64,000 bases of DNA from Margaritispora aquatica. Taxonomy: Eukaryota > Ascomycota > Leotiomycetes > Helotiales > Discinellaceae. Positions 33,701 to 46,869 of the stretch are shown here, piece by piece (the first letter of the stretch is position 1; every line of letters starts with the position of its first letter). The notes under the pieces are model-generated. The model did no database searches, had not been told where the DNA came from, and saw nothing but the letters and a program-made list of their open reading frames with translations. The stretch is taken from contig VJWN01000014.1 in the NCBI GenBank assembly GCA_007644065.1, forward strand, positions 930,001 to 994,000, read 5' to 3'. The translations under genes were made by a program, and so were the position numbers.

Positions 33701-36700
33701 GAATACATAAAGAAATATATAAATGATATAGCATACATGACAGAACTCAATTTCGACTCTAATTTTGACTTGGCAGCGTGACAAGATGACGATTATATCT
33801 ATATACACTTTAAGTTTCTACCGAGATATCTAACATCTAACATTTAATAACCACCATATTGTATGCTATTCCTTCACTTCAGGTTTCTCTTTCTAATATC
33901 TAATACTAAAACCACAGCCGTACTCCCAATCTCAATCCCAATAACCAATCCCAATCTTTCATTAAAGTCCAAAGCCCAAAGTTCAAAGCCCAAAGCCCAA
34001 AGCCCGACCAAGAAAAGACAAAGATAGCCAGCCGACCAGCCCACTAGACGGTACAGTTCAAACCCCTCCCGCCCCAAATTCTCAAGTACCTCACTCAAGT
34101 ACCTCACTCACGTCGTTCAACTGCTCCAGATCAAACCATGAAACAGATCAGATCAGATCAGGAAACACAAGCGTGTCAAGAGTCAAAATTCAAGAAGAGG
34201 AATTAGGAATTGGGAAGATTGCTGGATTACTAGATTGCTAGATTGATGTGTTGCGAAAGCAGAGAAGCAAGCAAGCAAGTACAGCACATATACACTTACT
34301 CATATACTTACACATAGATTATGAATATATATAGAGAGAGAGAGACACACACACATATAGACACACAGACCTATACATACATACCCATCTACACGTATCC
34401 CTTACGCATACACCCTACGGAAGCACTTCCGTCACAGATCATCACCAAAATCACTCTAAACCATGACGATCTCGTTGCAATATAGAGTAAACCCAGTTTC
34501 GAGTATATAACGGGGTTTTATAAGTGGATATTTTTTACTTCGTCATAAGTAATCAATAGTAAGAATAGCTAATGCTACAACTTTTATAGTACATCGTACT
34601 AATACTCTATAACAGCTTTCGTGATATAGATCTATGCATAGATATCGCATCCGAATCCTTTGTATGACATAAAATAGACCGTACTCGGGTATTTTACCAC
34701 TTTTCTACTATAAGCATCTTACTTCCCGTCTTCCCTTTATTCCCTTTACTTCCCTTTACTTTCCTTGGTTCTCTCATGGATAGTAGATCCAAAGGTAGGT
34801 CGGCAGCGGATCTAAAGGCAGCAGATAGATTCGTAGACAGATTCGCAGGGGTAAGGGGGGGGGGGGAATATAAGCTTTTCGTTCTTTTCGAATTCATTTA
34901 TAGTAGGAATCGTTCTAAAAAAAGTCCGAAAAGTAGTTGTTGTGTTAAGTCGAATTTCGTCATGATTAATAGTAAACTCAGTGATACCATTTAAGCATTC
35001 TCGGTATTTTTTTTTGGTAACGATTAATATGACGGACTCTACTATTAATCATAACGAATTTACTTCTGTAGAGATACAAGATCTTACCTATATATATAAT
35101 CCTTTTGTCTCTCTCTCTCTTCTCTCTCGCCGTTAGTGATACCGTCCATCTCTGAAAGTCTCTGTCTCTGTTTTTCTCTGACCGTCTTTATCTATTTCTG
35201 ACTTCGTCTTTGTCTATTTCTAACTTCGTCTTTGCTGTCTCTCTGACTTTACAGTTTGCAGTTTACCTTCCACACGCCGCACGCCGCACGCCACACTCCA
35301 ACCTCACTCCAACCTCACTTGTACACATAAACACTCACTCACTCTACACTTGACTCCAATCTCACTCACTCACTCCCAAGTCGCATTTGATATGCTGTAT
35401 GTTTGCGAATATGTAGCCTCCTCTTATCCACACAGACTCAAGTAAACTTACATCCTCATACACTCACGCACACTGTACACACACACATACTCACTCTCAC
35501 ACGCACACGGACCCGTACACACAAGAAAGGTAATCTTACAAGCCATGTCGTGGTCATTCATTAATAGCTCGCTATACACCTGTCTTCTGTTTGCTCTCCA
35601 TCCACTTTATACCCCACCATACCTGGCCACACCTCACACCCCAGAGGAATCTCCTCCTCATCTCATCTCATCACCTATATCAAACACACGACATCTCGTC
35701 TCATCCCGTTCCTCTCACCGCTATCCTCCTTTCGATATCATCTACACAGCACCTCCACCTCCACCTCCACCTCCAGATCCAAGCAAGGTAAAAAATCGAC
35801 TCCAAAACATTACTCCCAACCATGTCCCATGTCCCATATCCCAGGTCCCAGGTCCATCTCGCCATCTATATGCAGCCATGCACCCACGGCGAACGGGGAT
35901 CATTCATTCGACCGTTCGTTCGTTCGTCCGTTCGTTCGTCCCTCTCTCTTTTTGCACCTACTACTCTTCACTCTCCCTCTCTCCTCATGTGTGTGTGCAT
36001 CCACCTCTCCCACCAAAAAAACAAAGTCAAAACAGAAAACCCAGTCTATAAGATTTTTTTCCCATCCGTCCATCCATCCGATCCAATCCATTCCTCTGCC
36101 CACAGCTCCCCATGCCATCGGATTCCTCTCCGTTTCGTATGTATACAATACAAGATCCAGGAAAGCACAAAGGAGAAAAAGACGACTTTGCCCTCAAAGC
36201 CCCTCTCCCCCCGAAAAGGCCAAAAGGGCAGTCTCACAGCTCCCTCCTTACTGAGCTGCCCATACCACTTTTCGTCGACCGTCATTGCAAAGCTAGAACC
36301 TTGTTAAGACCGACCGACCGACCGACCGACCAGCCAACTCCAAAAATCGGTTGGCCACCATTCATCGTCCAAATCGTTAAAGAAAAAAAAGAAAAAGGTC
36401 TGTGAATCCAGTTCCGATGTATGCTGTCTAAAACCAGCTTGTTTCGCAAACATGCAAAGAAATACATCAAACGCTATGCAGCCATGACGAGTACATTCAC
36501 CAATACCAGGCAGAATCAAACATCGCCATAGCAACAATCAAATGCAAGACAAGCATTAGAGAATTCGAAAAAAAAAATAAACACAGGGAAAGGACAATTG
36601 CAAAGAAATAAAAACCAGGGTATATCAGTATTAGTACAAAAGTGCGCATGCAAGCACGCACGCACGCACGCACATTGGGGGTATCTGTCGTAAATGAAAA

Positions 36701-37048
36701 AAAGAAAAGGAAAATGCTCCCAACGTCCAAGCCGAAGTGGCTAATCGTCCCACCGATCGAAGAACCGGCCTCTATATTGTTTGTTGAGAATGAAAAGACC
36801 ATGAGCTGAAAATGGACGTCGTAGAGATGCTGCTTTTGTTGATGAGAAATGAAATGGTCGTGCGAAGAAGGAAGAGAGGGTTGGTGATGGTTTGCGTATA
36901 TATCGATTGTCCGAAGTTGGAATTGGAATGGTGTTTGGATGAGCGTAAATGGGAATGAAAGCGGTTGACATAGATCGATCGAGAGGAGTCGCAAGCGAAA
37001 GCACAAGCGAGAATCGCGTATACCACTTAATCATCTCCCCCATCACCC
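30732..37048. other. 6.3-kb gene-poor simple-sequence region
   Basis: No family-like ORF was found. It contains the PIL1 promoter at the left and the 3' side of the ankyrin-like gene at the right. Notable pieces: CCCAAAG units at 33967-34005, AGATC units near 34144-34162, GA and CA runs at 34330-34355, (CCTCCA)n at 35755-35776, (GACC)n at 36308-36331 and (GCAC)n near 36656-36672. AT-rich stretches alternate with C-rich strand-biased ones. It might hold long UTRs or non-coding transcripts, which sequence alone cannot show. Confidence 0.5.
36308..36331. repeat. (GACC)n microsatellite
   Basis: About six tandem copies of a GACC tetranucleotide in the gene-poor region downstream of the ankyrin-like gene. 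Confidence 0.85.
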
Positions 37049-39199
37049 TCACATAACCATCTGATCGACCTGCTGCACCGGCGTCGTCGGTTGTGGATAG
37101 ACAATCCTCCACGTCGTCATGATACTCGGCTCCAACTCCGCGCCAGCTGCCAAAAGGATGTTCTTACACCTCGTCAACCGATTCATCTTCTCGCACATCA
37201 TCTGGTGTGAATACATATCCCGCCGCGAATCGATTTCCTGATAGATCTCCGCTCGCTTCGCCATGACGGCCCTCAGCACGCTCCAACATGTCCCATTTGG
37301 CTCCCGCCCACACGTGTTCACCATCGCCTTCCTGCGCGCTGGGTCTTCAAGCGCAAGCGAGTACTCGAGAATCTCGTCCAAGCCGCGCGTGGCGATGTTG
37401 TAGATCAGAGAGTTGCCTTCCGGGTCGAGGGTGTGCAGGGCTTCGCGTAACGTGTGGTCGTTGTTTGGGATCAGGATGCGGAAAAGCTCTGCGGTCTCTG
37501 TGGCTGTTTCGGGTTTTGGCTCGGGGTTGTTGTTGCAACGTGCTTGCGTGACGAGGGCATGAGCTGGAGTTGTACCGGTCTCGTCCGGTCCGTTGCGGTC
37601 ACGACCAGCTTTACAGGCGCATTTCATCTGATCGCGATAAGAATTTGAATGTGCATTAGTGAGGTTGCATATCCGGCATTGGAAGAACGCGCTGCCCATG
37701 TAAGATGTGCCTCGTGCACCGCGACAAATCTCGTGGAAGCCATATAGGTGGTTACTGCTGCTGGGACTATTCTCAGATGCGAGGAATAGCTTAGTTTCTG
37801 TGATCCCGGTTTGAATTTTGGCAAAGTCAGAGTAGGATTCTAGCTTGACCTTGAGCGATGCTTTGTTCATCATCTTGATGGCTGTTCTCCCTGATGTGTC
37901 GAATGACCGCAATTGATGTTCCGCGTACAGGAAACATTTCAACATCTTTTGGTAGAGATTCCGCTCCAGGGGGTACTGTAGTAACGCGTGAAGTGGTGTC
38001 CGACAGTAGATGTCGCGCTGGGTATGAAGTAGGCCTGGAGGATTATGGCTCTTCTTGAACCATTCTAGCAATGTGATTAATTGGTCACCCAAATCCTGTG
38101 GATTCAAGACATGAAGCGGGTTCTGGCCAAAGGAGTTCTGTGCTGAGTTTTCCGTCCATTGCAGGAATTGCGTGTAGTAATCGATGCTCACTCCCGCCGA
38201 CATCAGAAAATGTATAGGATGGTTTCCTGCGAAGTCCAATTTCTCTACATCCACCAACTTCCTAATAGCCGCTAGAAAAGTCCTTAGGTCTATCTCCCTG
38301 GCATGGATCATGAGAGCATGGCATTGCGAAAACCCACAAACGGTGCAATCCATAAACATTTCATGCCATGCGAGATGACTGTGATCCTCTCCACACGGTA
38401 TCACACGCAACGTCCGGTTCCACAACCCAGCATGGGCATCATGTCTAGGCGATACAATGGGACGTCTGAATGGTTCTGGATGCGATCGTGGAATGGACGT
38501 CTGGCTCATACCACTAATTGACGAACTGGTCGTGTCCACCGACAGCCTATGGTTTGAGAAAGTATCATCATAATATGAGAGATTACTCGTACTCCCGGAC
38601 GCCCAAGTATTGGTTGTCGCTATTGACATGCGGTCTAATGCCGGATTCCTGTCTAGGCTGATATGGGGAGTATTCGAGGAGAAGAAATCGGTCGGGACGG
38701 CCATCGGACTGGCCGATCCACTCTGGGGCGTCGAAGGATGAGGTTGTAACTGTCGGTTCGGAAGCGTGGATGGTGTATGTGGTGATGCTGGAAAAGAGTT
38801 TGGGATCCCGCCGCCAGACACCAAAGCGTAGAGATCCACAATGGTTTGCTCCCGTTCAATTCGATCGACGGGGAATAGCCAATCACGAAAACGATTCGAG
38901 TACGTCTTGTACCTGTTACACAGTCAATATATCTCATTTTAAGTACACCTACGACTTCACAGATGTATGTAATTGAACACTCACGACCATTCCAGGCGCG
39001 GTTTCATGGCTTCCTCGATGGCGGGGAAGCTGCGCATGGTCATGTATTGACGTATGAGGTTGACCTGATGTTCCTGCTCCCAATTGCGATGCGCCCGCTG
39101 TCCCTGAGGGTCGAGATAGTCTTGGATCATTTGGCATTGCGCTGGCGTCAAAGCGAGGCATTGCTCTTTGGTTGGCAGGAGGGGGTTTCGTGTCGCCAT
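37049..39199 (-). CDS. Ankyrin-like hypothetical protein with a Cys-rich segment
   Basis: Exons 39199-38985 and 38912-37049 give 692 aa. The start MATRNPLLPTKEQCLALTP is the first ATG in frame and the intron 38984-38913 closes in phase. The N-terminal ~95 residues end in YKTYSNRFRDWLFPVD, slightly reminiscent of the fungal Clr5 DNA-binding-like region, but this is weak. A Ser/Thr/Pro-rich linker follows. Residues ~250-420 hold degenerate ankyrin-type repeats (DFAGNHPIHFLMSAG, SFGQNPLHVLNPQD, DIYCRTPLHALLQYP, DTSGRTAIKMMNKA). Later a cluster of Cys/His (FQCRICNLTNAHS, QMKCACKAG) resembles a metal-binding site, then another TTPAHALVTQA ankyrin-like unit. No function is known to me. It is flanked on both sides by multi-kilobase gene-free DNA. 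Confidence 0.75.
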
Positions 39200-39720
39200 C
39201 TCTTCTCGTCTCGTCCACCGGCCGGACAGGAAATGATTTGCGATTCTCGAGGTTATCGTTCCATTCAGCTGTGCCAAGCCACACACTTCTTTTCACGAGT
39301 GACGGAGATGATGGATGGGCCCGAACACAATTCTTCGGAAAAGTTATAAAATTTTTGTCGACGGATACTACAAACTCAAAATGAAGTAGGGACAGTCAAT
39401 GGTGGATGGTGAATGTCCTGGGACGACTGGTATGGTTGAAGACCCCCCCGTGTTTGCGACTCGACCTGACTGGACTGGGACTGGGACTGGACTGGATTTG
39501 GTGGTGACCACGATAAAGGGTGGTGGTGGTGTCAATTGCTCGGACCTTGGATCGAAAGCTGGGGTTGGCAGCGGCCTCTGAATCCTGGGCTGATTGATTT
39601 GATTGATTTGATTGATGAGGGGCGCGGTGATCGGTGGTCGGGTGGAGATAGGGTATGATCAGGATCAGGATTGGGATTTGGGATTGGAATTGGGATTGGG
39701 GATGTAATGACTGAAGAGTC

Positions 39721-39775
39721 GCAACACAACGCAACGCAACGCAACGCAACGCAACGCAATGCAATGCAATGCAAC
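39721..39775. repeat. (CGCAA)n pentanucleotide repeat
   Basis: About ten tandem units of CGCAA, the last three changed to TGCAA. Confidence 0.85.
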
Positions 39776-40670
39776 GACCGATGGGAGTAATGATAGGTAT
39801 GTATCGTAAGATGCGACAGGATATTGTATGTTGTATGTGTGAGGTTGAGGAGACCCGAACCAGAACCAGAACCAGAATGAGTGAGAGAGTAAGTGAGGGT
39901 AACGGTACCGTGATGGAGACGGAGACGGAGACGAGTGAAATATAAGGATGGATGAGAGTGGATGCGTCGATGTATAAGGACGAGGATGGCGGAGAACGAG
40001 TGGAGGAGGAAGGATGCGGAAGAGGATGAAGATGAGTGGATAGAAAGAAGTTTGGGTGGGAACTCTCTGAGAAGTAAGGTATGTCCTGTCCTGTGCTGTG
40101 CTGTCCTGGATGGAGGTAGGTGAGGTAGGTAGATATGTATGTATGTCTGTCTGTATGTATGTATGCACAAGGAACGGCAGGAAGAAATGATGGGGGAGTA
40201 GGGTAAGTAATAAATGTCACCAAACAACTGCCCCCCCAAAGAGTATTCAGTCTCCAGGCATTTCGAGGCCAACAGCCTATCATGACGGTCCCTCCATAGC
40301 CACATCGTCAACCCCTGGGGATATTTGAGTTGGTGCGGCGTACCTGCATATCATCGAGGCGTGTGGCCACTCAGAATTCAGAGGAGAGCAGCGCAGCGAG
40401 AAGCCCACTGAGAAAATAGGTAGAGTTGAGAAGGTAGGTAGGTAGATACTTTACTGTAAGGGCTGAGGTAGGGCCACACCGAGGGATGAGTGCATTGAGC
40501 AGCAGAGCTGCGGTGCTGTACCTGAGGTCGAGTACTATACTGTAGCCTGTAGGTATGGTAGGGGGTAGGAGAATACAGAAGAGGGAACTGGAACCAGGGA
40601 ACTAGGGAAGACGGAAAAATGACTGGGATGGCATGGATCAATGGAAGGAATCTCCAGAATATCCTGAGGT

Positions 40671-40716
40671 GCAGTGTCAGTGTCAGTGTCAGTATCAGTA
40701 TCAGTATCAGTATCGG
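40671..40716. repeat. TCAGTG/TCAGTA hexanucleotide repeat
   Basis: About seven tandem hexamers that shift from TCAGTG to TCAGTA units halfway along. Confidence 0.8.
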
Positions 40717-41156
40717 TGCCAATGCAGTCAGTCAGTGGTGGTGGCTTTTGGTGGAAGCGGTGGGAGGGGAGAGAAGAGAAGTGATGAGGTGAGATGAGAT
40801 GAGCGATAGGACATGCATGGGAGATGAGATAGTGGGAGATGGGAGTTGGGAGATGGGAGATGCAGAAAACAGTGAAGAATGAGCAGCCGCAAAATGAGGA
40901 ATATCTGGAATATTTGGAACATCTGGAACATCTAGAATATCTCGTCAAGCGAGACAGACAGAAAAGCAAAAGAAAAAGAAATGTTAGACACTCACTAGAT
41001 GAGGAGCAGAACCTCACTACTAGACTCAATACTCAATGGACTCAATAGACTCGATCGACTCCCCACCGACTGGGACCGGGCTGGGACTGGACTGAGAGTG
41101 ACTGGATGTGAAGAATCCATAAGCGATGTCAGTTGGTTCAGTTGGGTTCAGTTGAA

Positions 41157-41176
41157 GGGGGGGGGGGGGGGGGGGG
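41157..41176. repeat. Poly-G run (20 nt)
   Basis: A 20-nt G homopolymer. A C-run of about 17 nt at 42449-42465 mirrors it on the other strand sense. Both could be assembly weak points. Confidence 0.85.
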
Positions 41177-41849
41177 ATGAGAGAGAGAGAAGAAAGAGAA
41201 AAGAGCAAAGAGAGAGCCACTGGACGGATGGATGAATGGCTAGGATGATGATTCCAATGGGATCCCCCCCCGGTGGTCATTGGCGATTTCTCGTCCTTGG
41301 GATTTGCTGATTTGCTTTGGGATATGCTTGAGATGCTTGAGATGCTTGGGATGCTTAAAGTCTCAGTCTCGCGGTCTCGGTCGGTGTTGGTCTGAGTCTC
41401 AGCTGGAGAAAGTGGCGAAAGTGGCGAATTCAGGTACTGTGACGGACAGCCCAAGGTGGTCCAAGACCCAAAGGCCAGAGGCAGGACAAGAAATAATACG
41501 TCAAGATGGTGAGGCCTCAGGGCAGACGATGAGATTGATTGAATGACTGAGTTGAGTGATCAATCTATCCATCAATCAATCAACCTAGAGTAGAGCTGAG
41601 TCAAAGTTGAGTTGAGTCAAGTCGAGTCGAGAATATGGATGCCATGAAAATGCCTTGCGACCATTCAGTCAGAAGGTATGTATCAGCCCCAATTCACCAC
41701 TTCTTTCTGCTGTATGTGAAGTTGTTCTCACCCATTAATTCTAATCCCCCCATCCCATCCCATCCCATCTCATCCCATTCCATTCATTATCCTTCCAGCC
41801 TCCCTCAGCCTCGGAGGGTCATGTCTCTGATGGGAATCCATACCGAGCC

Positions 41850-41890
41850 GGACAGGACAGGACAGGACAGGACAGGACAGGACAGGACAG
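41850..41890. repeat. (GGACA)n pentanucleotide repeat
   Basis: About eight tandem GGACA units, followed directly by GTACAGTACA. The same unit recurs at 53096-53121. Confidence 0.85.
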
Positions 41891-42776
41891 TACAGTACAA
41901 TACCTCAAGGTAGGGTAGGATAAAGTAAGTGAACCCACCGTTCCGTCCCACCGTCCCACCGTCCCACATACATAGGCAAGGTAAGAAGATACTTGCATGC
42001 ATCAGTAGGTCATGTACAGTACTGTACCTCCCTCCATATGGTATGGTATGGTATGGTACAGTACAGTACGAGTGCAGTACCGTATCTCACCCACCACCCG
42101 TCTCCGTCCATCACATCACATCACATCACATCGCATCACTCTACAGTACTACAGTATCGACTCTGCCATCTATCCATACCCTCCTGTACTGTACAGTATG
42201 CATGATCCATGGCGGAGGATGAGGATGAGGATGCTTCCCAGGTTTCTTGTCGGGTATTCCGTGTGTGCTCCATATGAACGTATGAGTACCTTAAGTACAG
42301 TATTATTCTTTGTCACGACCACTGGTCACTGGTCACTACTCATTGCTCCTCCACCACCACCACCACCACCTTACCTCACTCTACTTTACGCCTTTTTTTC
42401 TCTTCCGAGCTTGAAAAAAGATCGAGACCGAAAAGCAAAAAGGGGTCACCCCCCCCCCCCCCCCCTCCAAGCCCCGGGTGTCCAACTCATCATTGGTCCC
42501 ATTGAAAGAAGACCTGTATGCATGGCGTCTGAAGGATAGGAAGGATAAAGGTAGGATAAAGGTAGGGCGTTACCTAGAAACCCAGGAGCCTAGAGAAGGC
42601 GTACAGTACACTATGAGTCCTGCTCATCTGATGTGTGATGTGCCTCTATCCATGATCCCATCTCATCTCTCATCTCATGTCTCTCACAGCCTTGCAGCTA
42701 CTTGCGTCAGGTCCAGTTCTTTTGTGCGACCACACCTTTTTACCTCCTCCTCATCCTCCATCGTTGCCTCTGAACA

Positions 42777-42832
42777 ATAAAAATAAAAATAAAAATAAAA
42801 ATAAAAATAAAAATAAAAATAAAAAATGAAAA
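42777..42832. repeat. (AAAAAT)n hexanucleotide repeat
   Basis: About nine tandem copies of an A5T hexamer. Confidence 0.85.
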
Positions 42833-43040
42833 TGAAAATCGACCCAATGTTGGTGGGATAGAGAGAGAGGAAACCACCCCGTTGTCTGTCTGTTCTGTGG
42901 AACGGCGGATGCGATGTGAGAGCTTGACGTGGACAAGGGGAGGGGAGGGAAGGGATAAGGGAAGGAATGAGGGAAGGGACGAAAATGATGATGAATTGGG
43001 ATTAGTACTGTAGGGTCTTGTCAGGTATAGAACTTGAGGT

Positions 43041-43152
43041 AGTGAGTGAGTGAGTGAGTGAGTGAGTGAGTGAGTGAGTGAGTGAGTGAGTGAGTGAGTG
43101 AGTGAGTGAGTGAGTGAGTGAGTGAGTGAGTGAGTGAGTGAGTGAGTGAGTG
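43041..43152. repeat. (GTGA)n tetranucleotide repeat, 28 copies
   Basis: A perfect 112-bp array of the tetranucleotide AGTG, the longest microsatellite in the window. On the minus strand it translates to Thr-His-Ser-Leu repeats, which explains the ORFs there. Confidence 0.95.
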
Positions 43153-44116
43153 GGCTCTTGATCTTCCAAAAACTCGAAAAGGTGCAAGTCCAAGTGCAAG
43201 TCCAAGTGGGAGGGAAGGAAACCCCGGCGACGAGGAGTACAGTACAGTACCTGGTACGGAGGTAGGAAAAAGGGAGGGGGGGAAAAGATGCAGCAAGAAA
43301 GATGCAGATGTCGATGCAGTACAGGCAGTACAGGCAGTACAGGCAAAGTACCTACTTTTGGGTGATTCCATCTATTCCATCTATTCCATCTACAGTATTC
43401 CATTGTTTCTCGGTGTTCCGTGAGTGGGTGAATGCAGTATTACCAGGTACCTTCTGCAGCATTAGCATTATTCTGTCTTCTGTGCCCTTCTCTTGCAGAC
43501 AAACTTGCAGACAAAACTTGCAGACCTTAGCAGCCATTCGTGCATGCCCTATGCCATGTCCCCCTTCCCCCCCCCCCCTCTCGAAACGCTAGAAGGTTAT
43601 CCATACCTTCGATCCTTCCTTCCGTTCCTCGATTCCTTCCATGCTCAACCTTCCATGCAGAAGAAGAGTATCACTCACTCACTCACTCACTCAATCAATC
43701 ACACCCAAATGAAAGGAACCTCCAGCCTGGATACCTTGCCTTGCCTTACTTTGACTTACCACACCTTACCTTACAGTACCTTCCTTACCAACCTAGATAT
43801 CACATACCGAAGTACCGTCTACTGTATCACGAGAATAGAATTTGGGGTTTTTTTTTCTTCCGTCGTCCCTGGACAATAATGGTACCAATACCAAACTTTG
43901 GAATACTTCCCTACAGTACAGTACCGAGGTACCCACCGTAGATAAATGATCTGATTACCATAATTGAACCTGGACCTCCGACTCCGATACTCCTCCTTGC
44001 AACAGATCCAAACACATTCATTCTCTTTCACTCAGCATATGGTCGTGATGGTATACTTACTCACCTCCCTTCTTTGGGAAACATGGGGCGGCATACTATC
44101 TGACACGACTACGATA

Positions 44117-44150
<34 letters not shown>
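44117..44150. repeat. (GCCA)n tetranucleotide repeat
   Basis: About eight tandem GCCA units. Nearby are (ACTC)n runs at 43671-43694 and 44451-44478. Confidence 0.85.
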
Positions 44151-44152
<2 letters not shown>

Positions 44153-46869
44153 TACGAGAAGCAAAAGCAGAGACGTGGAGTGGAGTGGAGTGGAGTGGAA
44201 ACAATGGATCCAAACCTACCTTAGAAAGAGATCCAAAAGATCCAAAGATCCCAAAAAATCATCCAAAATTAACAACGACTACAGTACGGTCACAAACTAA
44301 TCAGATTATCCCAGCGATCTCTTGGAAGAAAAGAAGAGCCTGCATGTTGAGGTGCAGGTTGCAGGTTGCAGATGACAGGCATTCCTCAGTGGATAGAAAA
44401 ACATTTGGGTCTCCCTGTGTGAGTGCTAGTGCTAGTCCTGTTCATCCACAGTCACTCACTCACTCACTCACTCACTCAGCTAGGTATCCTGGGCCGGGAT
44501 GAAGATGACAAGCCAAGTAGCCAAGGACTTGAACTAGCAGCCAAGTGAACAATGGGACGGACGAATACTGTTGTACCTAACCTAGGTAGGCAGGATAGGA
44601 TGGGATGGGATGGGATAGGATGGGACTGCCGACTTTTTGTTCTGACCTTCCTCTTCGGTTCACAAGATGTGGATGTGCAAGATGTGGCGGCATCTGATCA
44701 TACTCATACTGTATTATTATTATCAAATTGCAAGCTCTCCTCCGTAATGGCTGGCTGGCTATTCCTCCCTCCGGGTTTACGACTCTCACTTTGGACATCA
44801 TCTCTCGATTCCACGCATCACAGCTCGGTACCAGCTCCACCATTCTTCACACAGACCAACACGCATTGCAAAGAAAATCCTGCAAACAACGACCGAGTTG
44901 ACAAAGATAGAAACTAGGCTCACTTTCTTTCCTTCATCCAGCACAAGATAGAGAACCAACATGCTGAAGTCAAAGCACGTACCGCATGATGACATGGACA
45001 ACGACGTCCACGAGACAACAAAGCAAAGACGTTGGAGAAATCGAGGGGTACAGTACAGTACCTGAGGAGTAAAATCAACATCGTTCCACCCGTGGCAGCA
45101 TGGCAGCATTGCAGCGTGTTTCAAAACACAACTCGTATTTTTAGCCTGCTTGGTGTAACCCAAGATTTTTACATCCTGTGCATCCCCGAGCTTCCCCTCC
45201 CCTCCCTCCCCAACCTCTCCTCGCCGGCTCTTCACCTTCACCCCTCTCCATGACCTTCTAGAAGCCTTCTTCGAGCCGCGATAGAAGCAAGGAGGTCAGC
45301 TAGTTCACTTGGCGTGCATATCTCTGTATCCTCCGTGCAGGTCACGACACGACCTCCCATGCAAGCACAATCTATTCGATGACTAGCATCAGCTTTGTTG
45401 GTTGATTGTGGTCAGCGACAAGAATTGAGCGAGTTGGTACCCTTCAAACACACTCCAAGTATACAGAATTACATATCAGCGCTGAAACTTGAAACATGAG
45501 GAGGGAAGGGAAGAAAGATGATAAGAAATCTCTCCGAGACGGAGGGTTATTTTAGGACATGCAACGCGTGATATGGAGTGAGACGAGATGGAGAAAGAAA
45601 ATAGGTCGCTAAGTGAGGTGTTGGTGTTACGACACATTTCTCACGATCAGGTGCTTGCTCGCTCGCGCGGGGGTTCTCTAATATTTCGGTTTCTTTTACT
45701 GAAACAATGGCACAGAAGATACGATATCTTACGTGGGTATCGTGGTGTGCGGCAACGAGGCTCGGTCCTACCGTGATCAAAAAGACAACGAGAGGAGTTG
45801 CAACTCCGTCGGGGGACGATTCAGCAGGATCATCTACGGCACACTTAGAAAGGCACGAACGACACTACAGACAGTACCGGCCGTTTGCCCTTTCTCAGTC
45901 TAGAGTCGAGAAGGGCACGAATGTCCAGTCGTCATTCGTAAATCCGAGACCTTTGGTGCCGAGATGTCAACAGGTCAAGGGAGGCGATGCGACAAGCGAT
46001 TGCGAGATGGGCGGGAGATCATCTATCTTCTCTGACGACTTGTCTGTCGTAAGCAGAGATCTCGAGTGCGGTGCGAGATGTCTGATTGGGCTGGTAGATA
46101 GCGAGCTATACTTGGTGTGTGGTATAGTAAGGTTTGGTTCTTTTAGGCTGTTCAACTGCCATAGTGCTGCGGCGTATGTAAGAGGAGGAGGAGGAGGAGG
46201 AAGATGAATTCCAAGGGTTTTGGTAGTGGAGGTGGAGGTTGACGAAATTCATTACTGGAGTGGAGTTTTCGCTTGTGGACAAGAAGTATTTCTGTTGAAA
46301 TGAGCAAGATTGACATAGTATATTTGCCTAGGACCTAGATTAGATAGAAAAATAGGCTTGTTATTTCAATTACACTCATTGTATCACTCTGTTTTCTCCT
46401 CCTTTTAGTCTTTATTTCCTGAAATCCTCTAAGCATACCTATGTAGTGTCTTTGCGGCTCTCAAGGATGCATAAAATGCACAATTTGCATAAATTATGCA
46501 GCCCATATATCGTTTTCTCTCGCTTCCAAAGTGAGGTGAGAGTACCAAACCTAGAACATCAACCACGACCCTCGAAAAGGACGCGCTCTGAGCCAGTAGA
46601 TTAGGATGAACTCAAGCGATTGAGTAGAAACTTAATGAATGATCTTAACTGTAAGCTTAAAACAAGCCTTTCGATCACGTACCTAGTCTATTGTTTCGTA
46701 CAGCCCCTAACTATTACACAGGAAAGTGAAGTGAAGTCATGCAGCAGATGATATACGCACGGCTCTGCACATCATCAAGACTCATAGATTCCATCAATTC
46801 ACAATCTAAAGCACATTGCAATACTTGCTAGAGGTCTTGCCTTCAAGAAAGACGGCGTCAAATTGTCAG

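Noticed and set aside
35545..36307. Overlapping Ser/His/Pro-rich ORFs
   Set aside because: Products of C-rich strand-biased DNA; same stretch open in several frames.
39396..40311. Minus-strand ORFs of 167-295 codons
   Set aside because: Simple-sequence composition, three overlapping frames open at once, no family-like segment.
43041..43152. Possible CRISPR-like array
   Set aside because: Pure tandem tetranucleotide with no spacers, in a eukaryotic genome.
43002..43403. ORFs with Thr-His-Ser-Leu repeats
   Set aside because: They are a translated (GTGA)n microsatellite, open in all minus frames because the unit has no stop.
45707..46207. 166-codon ORF starting with ATG
   Set aside because: Ends in translated GGA repeats and shows no family resemblance; kept only as an unsupported possibility.
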